Shown here: one piece after another, positions 31,837-40,606 of the stretch
How positions within the stretch are numbered: the stretch's first letter is position 1
How the letters are laid out: each line of letters opens with the position of its first letter
The notes under the pieces: generated by a model
Databases searched by the model: none
What the model saw: only the letters and a program-made list of their open reading frames with translations
Told to the model about the DNA's origin: nothing
Position numbers and translations under genes: made by a program
Assembly: GCF_000502875.1 (NCBI RefSeq)
Contig: NZ_AYWX01000002.1
Span: forward strand, 424,690-488,689
Reading direction: 5' to 3'
From: Mesorhizobium sp. L2C084A000
Lineage (GTDB): Bacteria > Pseudomonadota > Alphaproteobacteria > Rhizobiales > Rhizobiaceae
DNA: 64,000 bases

Positions 31837-32358
31837 GTGATCAAGACCGCCCTTGTCGCCATGACCATTGTCGGCTGCGACTGCGACGCCAAGCTTTGCG
31901 AATATATCGGCGAGACGCCGGCCAAGTGGTCGACCGTCGCCGAGTGCGAAGCGGCGATGAAGAGCCAGATGCTGCACGAGCGCAATTTCAACTATCCGCT
32001 CGTCTCCGGCATTTGCCGCACGAAGGGTTCGTCGTCCTCCTCGCAGCTGGCCGCGACCGCATCGCGCCCGGAACTGAAGCCCGCCAGCCGCGTTGTCAGG
32101 ACCGAAAGCCCGCTACCGCCTGAATTGAGCCACCGGCCGAGCGTTTCGGTCGGTTCACCGACGACCGCCATGGAAGCGGATGCCGCCCGGCCGGTCGCCT
32201 ATGAACAGGTGGTCGATGGCGGAACCGGCGTGCTCTATCGCACCAAAAACGGCTACGCAGTGGTCAAGACCGATCTCGGCCGCGCCGCCTCGGCGACCGC
32301 CGATGCCGCGAAACGCTCCGTGAACTGGCTGGCCGGCTTGGTGCCGAAGGGGCTGTAG
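31837..32358 (+). CDS. Exported protein of unknown function
   Basis: About 173 residues from the GTG at 31837, which has GAAGGGA upstream and begins a short hydrophobic leader (IKTALVAMTIVGC). An ATG at 31801 with a GGGAAG site would add 12 residues. The next part has paired cysteines (GCDCDAKLCEYIGETPAKW, AECEAAMKSQM, SGICRTKG), then a Ser/Pro-rich linker and a C-terminal GVLYRTKNGYAVVKTDLG segment. It could be a small lipoprotein or periplasmic protein. I do not recognise it. Monocistronic between a membrane operon and a convergent DHFR-like gene. Confidence 0.6.
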   Translation: MIKTALVAMTIVGCDCDAKLCEYIGETPAKWSTVAECEAAMKSQMLHERNFNYPLVSGICRTKGSSSSSQLAATASRPELKPASRVVRTESPLPPELSHRPSVSVGSPTTAMEADAARPVAYEQVVDGGTGVLYRTKNGYAVVKTDLGRAASATADAAKRSVNWLAGLVPKGL

Positions 32359-32391
32359 TCCTGCTGGCGTCTCGGTTTGACGACCGCTTAA

Positions 32392-32922
32392 TCAGGCAGG
32401 AACATAGGTCAACCTGATTACGTCATCACCGATCAAATCGCTGGCCACAAAGCGAAGCGGCGGCCGGGGGCCGGCGAAAAATGGCTTGCCCTGACCGAGC
32501 ACGAACGGATGGAGGTAAAGTTGATATTCATCGATAAGACCAAGATCGGCCAGGCTTCGTGCCAGGTTTGGTCCGGAAACTGAAATCTCCCCGACGAGCT
32601 CAGCCTTAAGCCCACCTATCACCGCCTCGACGTCGTCCCCGACAAGTGTAGCGTTGGGGCCGAGCGACTTCAGCGAGCGCGACACAACCCACTTCGGTTG
32701 GCTCCGCCACGCCGCCGCGAATTCGTGCGCCTCCGCGCTCCATTCAGGACTGTCTTCGTCCCAATAACGCATGACCTCGTACATGCCGCGACCGTAAACA
32801 CTGCCGCTCAAATTGCGCACTTGCTCCATCCAGTGACGAAAGATTGTCGGGCCTGACGGCATTTTCTGGTGGTCGACATAGCCGTCGAGTGACTGGTTCA
32901 TTCTGAAAATGAGCTTCGCCAT
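32392..32922 (-). CDS. Dihydrofolate reductase / RibD C-terminal family protein
   Basis: 176 residues with a good AGGTCCTGCAGC upstream region. KLIFRMNQSLDGYVDHQKM is the typical N-terminus of the YwjB/YyaP-like RibD_C proteins. SGSVYGRGMYEVMRYWDED, WVVSRSLKSLGPNATLVGDD and GEISVSGPNLARSLADLGLIDEYQLYLHP follow, with VLGQGKPFFAG at the dinucleotide-binding end. Members are NADPH-dependent reductases of unknown substrate and do not replace folate DHFR. Convergent with the exported-protein gene. Confidence 0.87.
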   Translation of the reverse strand: MAKLIFRMNQSLDGYVDHQKMPSGPTIFRHWMEQVRNLSGSVYGRGMYEVMRYWDEDSPEWSAEAHEFAAAWRSQPKWVVSRSLKSLGPNATLVGDDVEAVIGGLKAELVGEISVSGPNLARSLADLGLIDEYQLYLHPFVLGQGKPFFAGPRPPLRFVASDLIGDDVIRLTYVPA

Positions 32923-33017
32923 GCTGCAGGACCTCCAATTCAGGGTCGTCAGAATAACTTGAGCCGCCGTTATGCAAAAGTATGGATTCCCCCCCGAAAC
33001 CCAACTGAGACACGACC

Positions 33018-33650
33018 CTAGTCCGGCCTGAACTTGACCTTCAGGCTCTGCCAGAACTTGTCGATAAGCGGCTGTTCGGTCGCTGCATCCTCGCCGGCAA
33101 CGCGGGTGATGAACAGCAGCCCCCGATCGGCCAGGCCGAAGCCGACGATCTCGAAATCGGCGGTGTCGGTGCGTGTCTTCACCTCGGCGCGAATCCCGGT
33201 CAATTCCTTGCCGTCGGCGAGTTTGCGCGTCGTCGGCTCCTGCGTCAGCGTGGCGCCGGCCTGCACCGATTCCTTGGTCATCTCCTGCAGCATCAGCTGG
33301 TTGAGCGACACCGGATTCATCTTGCCATATTCCTGCACGACGACGATCGTGCCGAGAGCCGACGCCATCAGATACTGCGTGATATCATCGCCGAGGTCGG
33401 TCTTGGTCACCGAAATATTGCTCGGATGGACGAAGGAGAAATCGCTGCCGGAGAAGGTCGCGAAGTCGTTGCGCTCGAGCGTCACCTTGCTGTGCTTACC
33501 GCCGGGTAGCGTCACATCAGTGCTCTCGCCGGGATCGATATCGATCGTTACCCCGTCGATGGTCAGCTTGAAGGCCTTGAGATCCTCGGCTCCGGCAGGG
33601 CCAGCGCACAGCGCGATGAGGATGAGTGCCGCGGCTGATACCTTGCGCAT
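33018..33650 (-). CDS. Periplasmic protein of unknown function
   Basis: 210 residues. Signal peptide VSAAALILIALCAGPAGA with cleavage after GAGA-ED. The mature part is beta-rich: FKLTIDGVTIDIDPGESTDV, HSKVTLERNDFATFSGSDFSF, DITQYLMASALGTIVVVQEY and ADFEIVGFGLADRGLLFITRV. No enzyme motif is visible. It ends 15 bases beyond the start region of the FAD-oxidoreductase gene's stop and on the same strand, so it lies downstream of that gene and is probably its operon partner. Confidence 0.7.
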   Translation of the reverse strand: MRKVSAAALILIALCAGPAGAEDLKAFKLTIDGVTIDIDPGESTDVTLPGGKHSKVTLERNDFATFSGSDFSFVHPSNISVTKTDLGDDITQYLMASALGTIVVVQEYGKMNPVSLNQLMLQEMTKESVQAGATLTQEPTTRKLADGKELTGIRAEVKTRTDTADFEIVGFGLADRGLLFITRVAGEDAATEQPLIDKFWQSLKVKFRPD

Positions 33651-33665
33651 GAAGTCTCCTAACGT

Positions 33666-35288
33666 CTACGCCACCCCGCTCAGCGCCTTGATGGCACGGT
33701 AGAACGTCGAGGAAAACAGTTCCGTCGGGTCATACTGCCGCTTCGCCGCCAGGAAGGCCGGCAGTTCGGGATAGGAGGCGAGCAATTCCCTGGCCGTATA
33801 ATGCAGCTGGTAAGGCAGGAAGAAGCGCCCGCCATGCTTGATCGTCACGTCGATCAGCGCCCGCGTCAGCGCGCGCATCCTGGCATTGCCGTCGGCATCG
33901 GTCGGCTGGTTGATGTAGAGCACCAGCGAATAGGCTGGCTCCGGCGCGTAGGTCAGCGCCACATCCTCCTTGTGGACGATGCGCACCGAAGCATTGAGCA
34001 CCGGCAGCGTCTGGTTGCGCAGGATCTCGCGCGTTTCCGCGATGAATTCGACATAGGCGGCACGTGGAATAAAATATTCGTGCAGGATGTCGGTCTCTTC
34101 TATTTGATCGTTGAAGAGATAGGGCACCGAATCGTGCATCGGGTTGTTGCGGGTGACGAGACAGGCCTCGCCCTCGGCCATGGCCGAAGTACGCGCCACC
34201 GTGCAGCTTTCGAATTTCGGCTCCAGCGTCTTTTCGGTGAACCACTTCAACTCCTGGAACAGGCTGCCCCATTTCGCCAGGTTGATGATCACCCGTTTCA
34301 GCCCGACTGAACCCGGCTCGCCGATCTCAGGCTGATCCGCCGGCGGCTGCTCCGCCACCTTGTCGTAACGGTAGACGATCATATCCTCGAGGAAATTGCC
34401 GGGCGCCGTCGACAGATGGCCGTAGAACAGGCCGATATTCTTGTTCGGCTCCAGCACCTCGGCGAAGAATTTCGGAAAATCGTCCGATCTGATGATTTCG
34501 CGCGAGGTCCGGTAGACGGCGTTTTCGACGATATCGAGCGTCGCCTCCAGCACCACGCCGAACAGGCCATAGCCGCCGACGACGTGGCGGAACAGATCGG
34601 TGTTCTCGGTGGGCGAGCAGGTCGTCACCGAGCCGTCGGCCAGCATCACTCGCATCGAGCGGATCGAGCCCGCCACCGACCCTGCCTGGTGGTCCATACC
34701 GTGCGCATTGACCGACAGCGAGCCGCCGACCGAGAAGATGTCGGTCGACTGCATCGCCTTCACCGCAAAGCGCGGATGCAGAAGGTTCTGGATGTCGTGC
34801 CAGCGCGCGCCCGGCTGCAAGGTCATGGTCTTCGCCGCCGCATCCACGGTCACCTTGTTGAACTTTCTGAGGTCGAGTACCAGCGCGTTGTCGTCGAAGG
34901 CATGCCCGCCCATCGAATGGCGGATGGCGGCCAGTGAGACTTTCAGGCCATTGGCACGCGCGAAGGCCAGCGCATTGGCGATGTGCTCGTCCTCGCTGAC
35001 CTCGACGACGCCGTAGACCGGCGTCATCGACAGGCCGCTGGCATCGTTGATGTCGCCGCCTTTTGCCGACCAGGGCAGCGACGCATCGAAGGCCGGCGCA
35101 TTGTCCAGCGGCTTCAAAGGCAACGCGAAGCCGTCGATATCGGCTATCCGTCCGGCGTTCTTCGGCCCCGAAGGCGCGCGCGCCAGCCGCGCCACGGTGT
35201 TGCCGCCCCACAGCACCGCGCCACCTAGGACAGCCGCACCCAGCAGCAATCGCCGCGACAGGCGAAACCCTTTTTGTTCGTCGGCCAT
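33666..35288 (-). CDS. FAD-linked (PCMH-type) oxidoreductase with twin-arginine-like leader
   Basis: 540 residues from the ATG at 35288, with GGGGGA upstream. The longer frame to 35429 is not needed. The N-terminus FRLSRRLLLGAAVLGGAVLWGG has a twin-Arg pair and hydrophobic core, so export or membrane anchoring is likely. The FAD_binding_4 domain shows VSLAAIRHSMGGHAFDDNALVLDL, TLQPGARWHDIQNLLHP and DIFSVGGSLSVNAHGMD, the PCMH flavin-binding loops. The C-terminal half has HGGRFFLPYQLHYTARELLASYPELPAFLAAKRQYDP (in parts), similar to aldonolactone oxidases. Substrate unknown. It is followed by the periplasmic protein gene after 15 bases. Confidence 0.85.
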   Translation of the reverse strand: MADEQKGFRLSRRLLLGAAVLGGAVLWGGNTVARLARAPSGPKNAGRIADIDGFALPLKPLDNAPAFDASLPWSAKGGDINDASGLSMTPVYGVVEVSEDEHIANALAFARANGLKVSLAAIRHSMGGHAFDDNALVLDLRKFNKVTVDAAAKTMTLQPGARWHDIQNLLHPRFAVKAMQSTDIFSVGGSLSVNAHGMDHQAGSVAGSIRSMRVMLADGSVTTCSPTENTDLFRHVVGGYGLFGVVLEATLDIVENAVYRTSREIIRSDDFPKFFAEVLEPNKNIGLFYGHLSTAPGNFLEDMIVYRYDKVAEQPPADQPEIGEPGSVGLKRVIINLAKWGSLFQELKWFTEKTLEPKFESCTVARTSAMAEGEACLVTRNNPMHDSVPYLFNDQIEETDILHEYFIPRAAYVEFIAETREILRNQTLPVLNASVRIVHKEDVALTYAPEPAYSLVLYINQPTDADGNARMRALTRALIDVTIKHGGRFFLPYQLHYTARELLASYPELPAFLAAKRQYDPTELFSSTFYRAIKALSGVA

Positions 35289-35433
35289 GAATATCCCCCG
35301 TTGGCCAAGGGATAGCGCGGCTTTTTGGCAAAAACCATAGCGATGCCGCCGGACAGCGTTCCGCCGGCCGGCCCTGGGGTCCAGCCGGAAGACCTCATCC
35401 AGGTCGCCCGGCATCGAGGGGCGAGGCATGAAA

Positions 35434-35461
35434 ATGGCCGATCCCCGGAGGGACCGGCCAT
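35434..35461 (-). terminator. Terminator after the DUF1344 gene
   Basis: ATGGCCG (35434-35440) pairs with CGGCCAT (35455-35461), with further pairing between TCCC and GGGA inside. On the minus strand TTTTC follows. It lies 60 bases past the DUF1344 stop. Confidence 0.7.
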
Positions 35462-35521
35462 GAGTGGAACAGGGTTTGAAAAATCCGGTCAGCAGGTCTG
35501 CCGACGCACGATGCTCTCGCG

Positions 35522-35764
35522 TTACGAGGCCTTCTTGATCGACGTCACGATGCCGGTCTTGTCATCGACAGTCACCGCCACCTTGGCGCCGACCTTCAAT
35601 TTCCCGATCGTCGCTTCCGGTGACAGCTGGTAGATCTTGCCGTCGTCGAGGGTGATCGACTTGGTCGTCGGGTCGACGGCCTGGATCGTGCCCTGAACGG
35701 TCGCGGCATAGGCCGTGCCGAGGAAGGCGAGCAGAGCGGCGGTGGTTGCGAGGGTCTTCTTCAT
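35522..35764 (-). CDS. DUF1344 periplasmic protein
   Basis: 80 residues from the ATG at 35764. Signal peptide KKTLATTAALLAFLGTAYA, cleavage after AYA. The mature 60 residues (ATVQGTIQAVDPTTKSITLD, DGKIYQLSPEATIGKLKVGA, KVAVTVDDKTGIVTSIKK) match DUF1344, a small beta-barrel-like domain frequent in Rhizobiales and often expressed as a stress or cold-responsive secreted protein. Function unknown. Own terminator downstream. Confidence 0.85.
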   Translation of the reverse strand: MKKTLATTAALLAFLGTAYAATVQGTIQAVDPTTKSITLDDGKIYQLSPEATIGKLKVGAKVAVTVDDKTGIVTSIKKAS

Positions 35765-36200
35765 GGGGTGCACTCCGTGCTGTTTCACTTTTCCGGGCCG
35801 CCTTGGGAAACGACAGCACCGGACGGCCTGAAACTGGAACGGAAGCGCTCGCTCCGCAAATCACGTTGGGTGAATTTTTGCAAACAATATCATAGGCTTA
35901 ATTCCGACACATTGTCTGCGACCGAGATCATTTCAGGCCGCTTCGGCTCCCCCAATGAGCGGACTTCTGTCCGCGAAAAGAGTCGTTTAGCCGGATTGTG
36001 GCGGGCGGTTTCGATCACGGCGCGGCCGCCGCAATCCGTCTCAAGCGGCATCACGAAACAGACTGCCGACCGGTCATGATACACATTTTGTTTCATGGAT
36101 CAGCTCAACTCGCCGCTCCGAAGTGATGAAACTCGCGCTCCGGTTGCAAATCGGGAACGGATGCAGGATGGTGCGCCGTTACGATGAAAGGGGGCCTTCC
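35765..36200. other. Gene-free spacer between divergent DUF1344 and DUF2314 genes
   Basis: 436 bases. No reading frame here has a plausible start and family features. It includes an AT-rich stretch (35870-35930, GAATTTTTGCAAACAATATC) likely to hold the DUF1344 promoter. A GGGGG site directly precedes the DUF2314 start at 36201. Confidence 0.5.
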
Positions 36201-36695
36201 ATGAAACTTGCAGTCCGGACCGCGATGTCCCTGATGCTGGCGCTTGCGCCGGGGTCCGCCTGTGCGCAAGGCGCGGATCCGGGCGATGACAAGACGATTA
36301 TGTTTACCGAGGACGATCCCGAGATGGCGGCAGCGACAGCGCAGGCGCTCGCCAGCCTGGATGAATTCCTGGCACTGTCCGAGGCTCCTTCCTCCGACAC
36401 CGACAGGTTCAAATTGAAGGTCAAGGTGCGCGACGGGAATGTCAGCGAGCACTTCTGGGTCATCCCGTTCCGCCGCACTGAAACAGGCTTTGTCGGCATA
36501 TTGGCGAACCAGCCGGAGCAAGTGCGTAATGTGGTCCTCGGGCAGAATATAGAATTCACCCGAAACGATATTTCCGACTGGGGCTATATGCGCGCCGGCC
36601 ATCAGGTCGGCAGCTTCACCGTCTGCGTTATGTTCAACAAAATGTCGAAAGAGGAGGCGGACACCATGCGCGACCAATACGGCTTTGACTGCTGA
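36201..36695 (+). CDS. DUF2314 (YegJ-like) secreted protein
   Basis: 164 residues from the ATG at 36201. The frame is open to 36123 but without a signal peptide. Signal peptide KLAVRTAMSLMLALAPGSACA. The mature protein has FKLKVKVRDGNVSEHFWVIP, FVGILANQPEQVRNVVLGQN and IEFTRNDISDWGYMRAGH, which match the DUF2314 domain (also seen in E. coli YegJ). The C-terminus has MSKEEADTMRDQYGFDC. Role unknown. Some family members are co-regulated with envelope genes. Convergent with the DUF3137 gene, 13 bases between stops. Confidence 0.8.
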   Translation: MKLAVRTAMSLMLALAPGSACAQGADPGDDKTIMFTEDDPEMAAATAQALASLDEFLALSEAPSSDTDRFKLKVKVRDGNVSEHFWVIPFRRTETGFVGILANQPEQVRNVVLGQNIEFTRNDISDWGYMRAGHQVGSFTVCVMFNKMSKEEADTMRDQYGFDC

Positions 36696-36708
36696 CAGCG
36701 AGGCCCAA

Positions 36709-37659
36709 CTAATCGATCTCGTCCTTCGCGCCGATCTTGCGCACAAGTGCCGCCGTCGCCAGCATCGCGCCCATGTCTGATATCATCGGCGCGACATGCG
36801 TGCTGTAATCGAGCGGCACCGAAATATCCGGCAGCTCGAAGAAGTTCTTCGTCTGCGGCAGCAGCAGGAACCCATCGCTGCCATTGAGCGCGACACGGGC
36901 CGGATCGTCCGGCCAGGTTTCGCCAAGCCATTTCAGCGCCTGCGCCAGCCGGCCGCTCACCAGTGGCTGTGCCGCCCCGAGATTGTCGGTGCGGAACTCG
37001 TACGCGGCGTCGAGCGCCACGTCGCCACTGGACAGCTCCTGCAGCTTGCTGGCGAATATGCCGCGAAAGAAACTGATGACCGCGTTGGTCCGGCGCGTCG
37101 CCACCAATATGCCGGGTAACGGCGCGATGGTCTCGAAGGCGACGATGACGCCCTGAAAGGCCGTCGACGAGCCCTTGCCCGACCCTTCCCGCAGATGCGC
37201 CTCGTAGAGCTCGAACGGAAACCCTTCGTAGCGGCCCGCGACGATGTCGTCGAACGCCTGCCGGTTGAACGGACCAACCGCCGTGCGCGGCAACCGGTCG
37301 AATGAATTCGGCGTCACGCCATGCTGGTAGCGCATGTCGGCGATGAAGCCGAAGATGATCGGCAACAGCGTCTCGCGGAACGATTGCTGCAGCCGCGTCG
37401 CCGGTTTCCTGGCCTGGAAATAGAGCAGGATCGAAGCCGCGAAGCCGATGACATACAGGAACACATGCGGCGTCGAGACCCATTGCTCGTTGGGGTCGGC
37501 GACCTTGTTGAACAGCCAGGCGACCAGCACCACGGCCACCAGCACCAGGCCGACGAACACCGGCACCCGCCAGCGCACCTGCCTGACCGCCGACGCCCTC
37601 GCCGCTTCATAGGCCGCGATGTCTTTCCGGATGCCGGCGATGACCGTTTCGCTCGGCAT
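36709..37659 (-). CDS. DUF3137 membrane protein
   Basis: About 316 residues from the ATG at 37659. A TTG at 37692 preceded by GAGG is an alternative start. Two membrane helices near the N-terminus (VPVFVGLVLVAVVLVAWLF and PHVFLYVIGFAASILLYFQA), then a soluble domain: SFRETLLPIIFGFIADMRYQHG, FDDIVAGRYEGFPFELYEAHL, SSTAFQGVIVAFETIAPLPG and LLLPQTKNFFELPDISVPL. I recognise this as DUF3137, a family of unknown function related to LemA-neighbouring membrane proteins. No neighbouring gene clearly belongs to the same unit. Confidence 0.7.
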   Translation of the reverse strand: MPSETVIAGIRKDIAAYEAARASAVRQVRWRVPVFVGLVLVAVVLVAWLFNKVADPNEQWVSTPHVFLYVIGFAASILLYFQARKPATRLQQSFRETLLPIIFGFIADMRYQHGVTPNSFDRLPRTAVGPFNRQAFDDIVAGRYEGFPFELYEAHLREGSGKGSSTAFQGVIVAFETIAPLPGILVATRRTNAVISFFRGIFASKLQELSSGDVALDAAYEFRTDNLGAAQPLVSGRLAQALKWLGETWPDDPARVALNGSDGFLLLPQTKNFFELPDISVPLDYSTHVAPMISDMGAMLATAALVRKIGAKDEID

Positions 37660-37743
37660 GAAATCCGCTGTTTCCACCGCTATCCCCCGCAATCCTGCCT
37701 CTGCGGGAGCATGATAGTCGGTTTTGCAGGCGCCGCCAGACGT

Positions 37744-38802
37744 TTAAGCGGGTACGCCTTGATCGGTTGGTGGAGAAGGGAAGATCGCTTTCAGTCGCCC
37801 CTCGACCTTGTCACGCACTCGGCCCTCCAAAGCCTCCACCAACACCAGCCGCTCATGGTCGCCGGCGCGCAGGCGCATGAAGGGATGCAGCCGGTAAGAC
37901 GCGATCGTCCCGCGCGTACCGGCATCGGCACTGACATCGACAGTGAGGATAGAACCGATGCGACCCGGCCATGGCTGGCGGGCGAAGGCGGTGCCGAGGA
38001 AATCGCCAAGTCCATAAGCGACCACCGTCTTGTCGATCCTTTCCACCGGCTGCACGACATGGGCGTGATGGCCGGCGATCAGTCCGACGCCCTGCCCGGC
38101 CAGCCGCCTGGCCAGCGCCCGCGTCTCGGCACGCGGAAAATGCCGGAACTCCCAGTCCCAATGCGGCACGGCGCAGAGAAGATCCAAGCCAGCGCGCGGC
38201 CAGCCCGTCGGATCGCTGTCCATCGAAACGCGCCCCGCAAACAGTTTTTCATCGGCGTTGCGCCACAGCGTGAATGCGGCGAAGCCGATATCAAGCGGTC
38301 CGACCTGGACAGGCACCACCGGGCCATTGGCGGCCAGGCCGACCGTGCGGATGCCGAGCCGCTGCAACGCCGCCACCGTCTCGTCGAAACCGGCGACGCC
38401 CTGATCCAGCACATGGTTGTTGGCCAGCGACAGCACGAGCCTTTCTCGCGCAATACCAACCGCCGCCAGCGCCTCGGCCAGAAACAACTCGCTCATCGCA
38501 TGATGCGTGCCGAGCCTTGTGCCCAGCGCCGCGCTTGGTCTGTCCACCACGGGGCTTTCGCAATTGCCGATCACCAGATCGGCAGCGCCGAGCAGCGCCT
38601 TGATCGCCGGATCGCAATCCGGCGCGCTGCGGTTGGCCACCGCCGAGATGTCCCCGACAAAGGCAAGCCGCATTGTCTGCCTCGGCGGCGGATCCATAAG
38701 CGTCCCAGCCATCAGCGCAAAGTCTTGCACATCGCCGGCCAGAGACGGCTTCAAGAAACGCGGCAGCCAGGACAGTTTGTAGGAAAACGGATAATTCGAC
38801 AC
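37744..38802 (-). CDS. CapA / PGA_cap family metallophosphatase-like protein
   Basis: About 352 residues from the GTG at 38802 (SNYPFSYKLSWLPRFLKP). The frame is open to 38943, and an internal ATG at 38670 begins right at the domain. Metallophosphatase-like CapA motifs: RLAFVGDISAVAN, ADLVIGNCESPVVD, VLSLANNHVLDQGVAGFDET and VGLIAGHHAHVVQPVERID. In Bacillus, CapA takes part in poly-gamma-glutamate synthesis. In Gram-negatives these proteins are widespread and mostly uncharacterised. No signal peptide is apparent, and no pgsBC-like genes are nearby. Divergent from the EF-hand protein gene. Confidence 0.82.
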   Translation of the reverse strand: MSNYPFSYKLSWLPRFLKPSLAGDVQDFALMAGTLMDPPPRQTMRLAFVGDISAVANRSAPDCDPAIKALLGAADLVIGNCESPVVDRPSAALGTRLGTHHAMSELFLAEALAAVGIARERLVLSLANNHVLDQGVAGFDETVAALQRLGIRTVGLAANGPVVPVQVGPLDIGFAAFTLWRNADEKLFAGRVSMDSDPTGWPRAGLDLLCAVPHWDWEFRHFPRAETRALARRLAGQGVGLIAGHHAHVVQPVERIDKTVVAYGLGDFLGTAFARQPWPGRIGSILTVDVSADAGTRGTIASYRLHPFMRLRAGDHERLVLVEALEGRVRDKVEGRLKAIFPSPPTDQGVPA

Positions 38803-38908
38803 GCGATGCCCAATTGTTTGCCCTGTGTAGACCGTCCGGCGGGCGGGTTGAAGCGCAGCGCTGCAAATGGTGTATATCTGCGCTGCGCGACAAATATTGG
38901 GGGAAAAG

Positions 38909-40171
38909 ATGACACGACTGGCAGGCCTGCTGACCGCTTTCATTTTGCTCCTGCCGCTGTCTTCCGCGTCGGCGGCAATGCCCGAAGCGGCTACCCGACT
39001 GTTCGAGGCGAAGAGCGTGGCCGCGCGCGACGCTGCCCTGTCGATGCTGGAGGCCGCCGCGCCAAACGACCCGGCATCCGCCTATGCGGCCGGGGCGGGC
39101 GAGTTCTTCACCGCATTGGAGATCCTGGCCACCGGCCTGCACCGCCATGGTTTCGAAAGCCCGCAGTCCTTCATGCTGCCACTGATGCGGTTGCCGGTGC
39201 CCGACAATCCCAATCCCGAGCCGCTGACTTACGAGCAGTTCCGCGCCATCCTGGTCGGCTTCCGCGACCGGCTGGAAAAATCCGCGGCGACGTTTGCGTC
39301 GGTGCCGGCGAACGCCGATATCGGCATGGCGATCGATCTCACCCGTGCGGGCATAGACCTCAACGAGGACGGCACCATCGCTCCGGACGAGAGCATGGCG
39401 GCGATCATCGCCGCGTTGTCCCGTGGCGGCATTACATCGGACGACGCCGTCCCCACGCTCACCTTCCGTTTCGACCGCGCCGACGGGTACTGGCTGCAGG
39501 GCTATGCCGAGTTCCTGATGGCCCAGGCCGATTTCTGGCTGGCGCATGATTTCAGGAGCACCTTCGACGGCTCGTTCCACATGCTGTTCCCGCGCGCCAA
39601 GCTGCCGTTGCAGGATATTCTGGTGCCGCCGGCCGGCGACATGGGCTCGAGCATCTTCTCGTCGGAATGGCGCATCGCCGATTTCATCTCGATGGTGCAT
39701 CTCATCAACTGGCCGGTGGTCGAACCGGAGCGCCGGCAAGCGGCGCGCCGCCACCTGCTGGAAATGATCCGGCTGTCGCGCGAGGACTGGAAGGCGATCC
39801 GCGCCGAGACCGACAATGACCGCGAATGGCTGCCTGGACCGCAGCAGAAGGGCGAGAACCCGCTCACCGGCCTCGAAGTCGGCGAGGAGCAGGTTCAGGC
39901 CTGGCTCGCCGCCCTGACCATGGCCGAAGATCTCCTGGAGGGCCGCAAGTTGCTGCCGCATTTCCGCGTCACCGCCGGCACGGGCCTTGGCATCAACATG
40001 AAGCGCTTCTTCGATGACCCGAAAAACTTCGATCTGGTGCTGTCGATCACCGGCCCGGCCATCGCGCCCTACCTCGAAAGCGGCGAGCTCGTCACCAGCA
40101 GCGATTTCGACCAGATCCAGCGCCAGTTCGGCGGCGGCGGGTTTCTGACCTTTGCGCTCTGGTTCAACTGA
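38909..40171 (+). CDS. Secreted protein with an EF-hand-like calcium loop
   Basis: 420 residues from the ATG at 38909, with GGGGGAAAAG upstream. Signal peptide RLAGLLTAFILLLPLSSASA. Residues about 150-161 read DLNEDGTIAPDE, a canonical 12-residue EF-hand loop. The rest is mostly helical: RLFEAKSVAARDAALSMLEA, YEQFRAILVGFRDRLEKSAA, GYAEFLMAQADFWLAHDFRS, HMLFPRAKLPLQDILVPPAG and WLAALTMAEDLLEGRKLLPH. I know no named family. It is probably periplasmic. Two further unknown envelope genes flank it. Confidence 0.75.
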   Translation: MTRLAGLLTAFILLLPLSSASAAMPEAATRLFEAKSVAARDAALSMLEAAAPNDPASAYAAGAGEFFTALEILATGLHRHGFESPQSFMLPLMRLPVPDNPNPEPLTYEQFRAILVGFRDRLEKSAATFASVPANADIGMAIDLTRAGIDLNEDGTIAPDESMAAIIAALSRGGITSDDAVPTLTFRFDRADGYWLQGYAEFLMAQADFWLAHDFRSTFDGSFHMLFPRAKLPLQDILVPPAGDMGSSIFSSEWRIADFISMVHLINWPVVEPERRQAARRHLLEMIRLSREDWKAIRAETDNDREWLPGPQQKGENPLTGLEVGEEQVQAWLAALTMAEDLLEGRKLLPHFRVTAGTGLGINMKRFFDDPKNFDLVLSITGPAIAPYLESGELVTSSDFDQIQRQFGGGGFLTFALWFN

Positions 40172-40606
40172 GGGCGGGATGTTGAGGCTCTTCCGCAGGG
40201 GAAATCTTGGCAAGACCGGCAACATTTTTACTGGAAACAGGCGCCTTTCCCAAGCGATGTCTGCTGGCAGTCACCTCACTGCAGATGCCGCGCGAAGGCG
40301 CTTCGCAAAAATTAGCAGCGGCTGTTTTGCTTGACTCGGCCGCCAAAAACAGGCAGCAAAACCAGGTCGGAAGGGCGACAACACCACTTTCCTGGCCGTG
40401 GACGAAGGCTGATTTGGCCAAAATCCACATCTCGTCGTTGGTTTTGAGAGGAATTGATTAACCAACTTTGTCCATATTTTGAAGCAATTGGCAACCAACT
40501 ACAGACGCGGCAAACGCGTCGGGGACCACCTGGGATCACTCACAGAATGGTCGTCGCGGCTCTCAAGGCCACGTACGGGGAAACCGATTGAAGCGAGATT
40601 GGTTGC
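40172..40606. promoter_or_regulatory. Long upstream region of the DUF2778 gene with repeated AACCAAC words
   Basis: 435 bases without a supported gene. The second half is AT-rich. GTTGGTT (40437-40443) and AACCAAC (40460-40466) form a perfect 7-base inverted repeat, and a further AACCAAC lies at 40493-40499. A GGTTG word recurs just before the start at 40607. This is a possible binding site for a dimeric regulator. A promoter-like TTGATT (40454-40459) overlaps it. Confidence 0.4.

Noticed and set aside
30055..31977. 640-residue open frame on the minus strand opposite the membrane operon
   Set aside because: It is a GC-rich antisense shadow: no start context, no domain features, and it runs across two good plus-strand genes with signal/membrane segments.
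38291..40225. 644-residue minus-strand open frame across the CapA and EF-hand genes
   Set aside because: Covers two real genes in different frames; composition is typical of antisense frames in GC-rich DNA with no recognisable motif.
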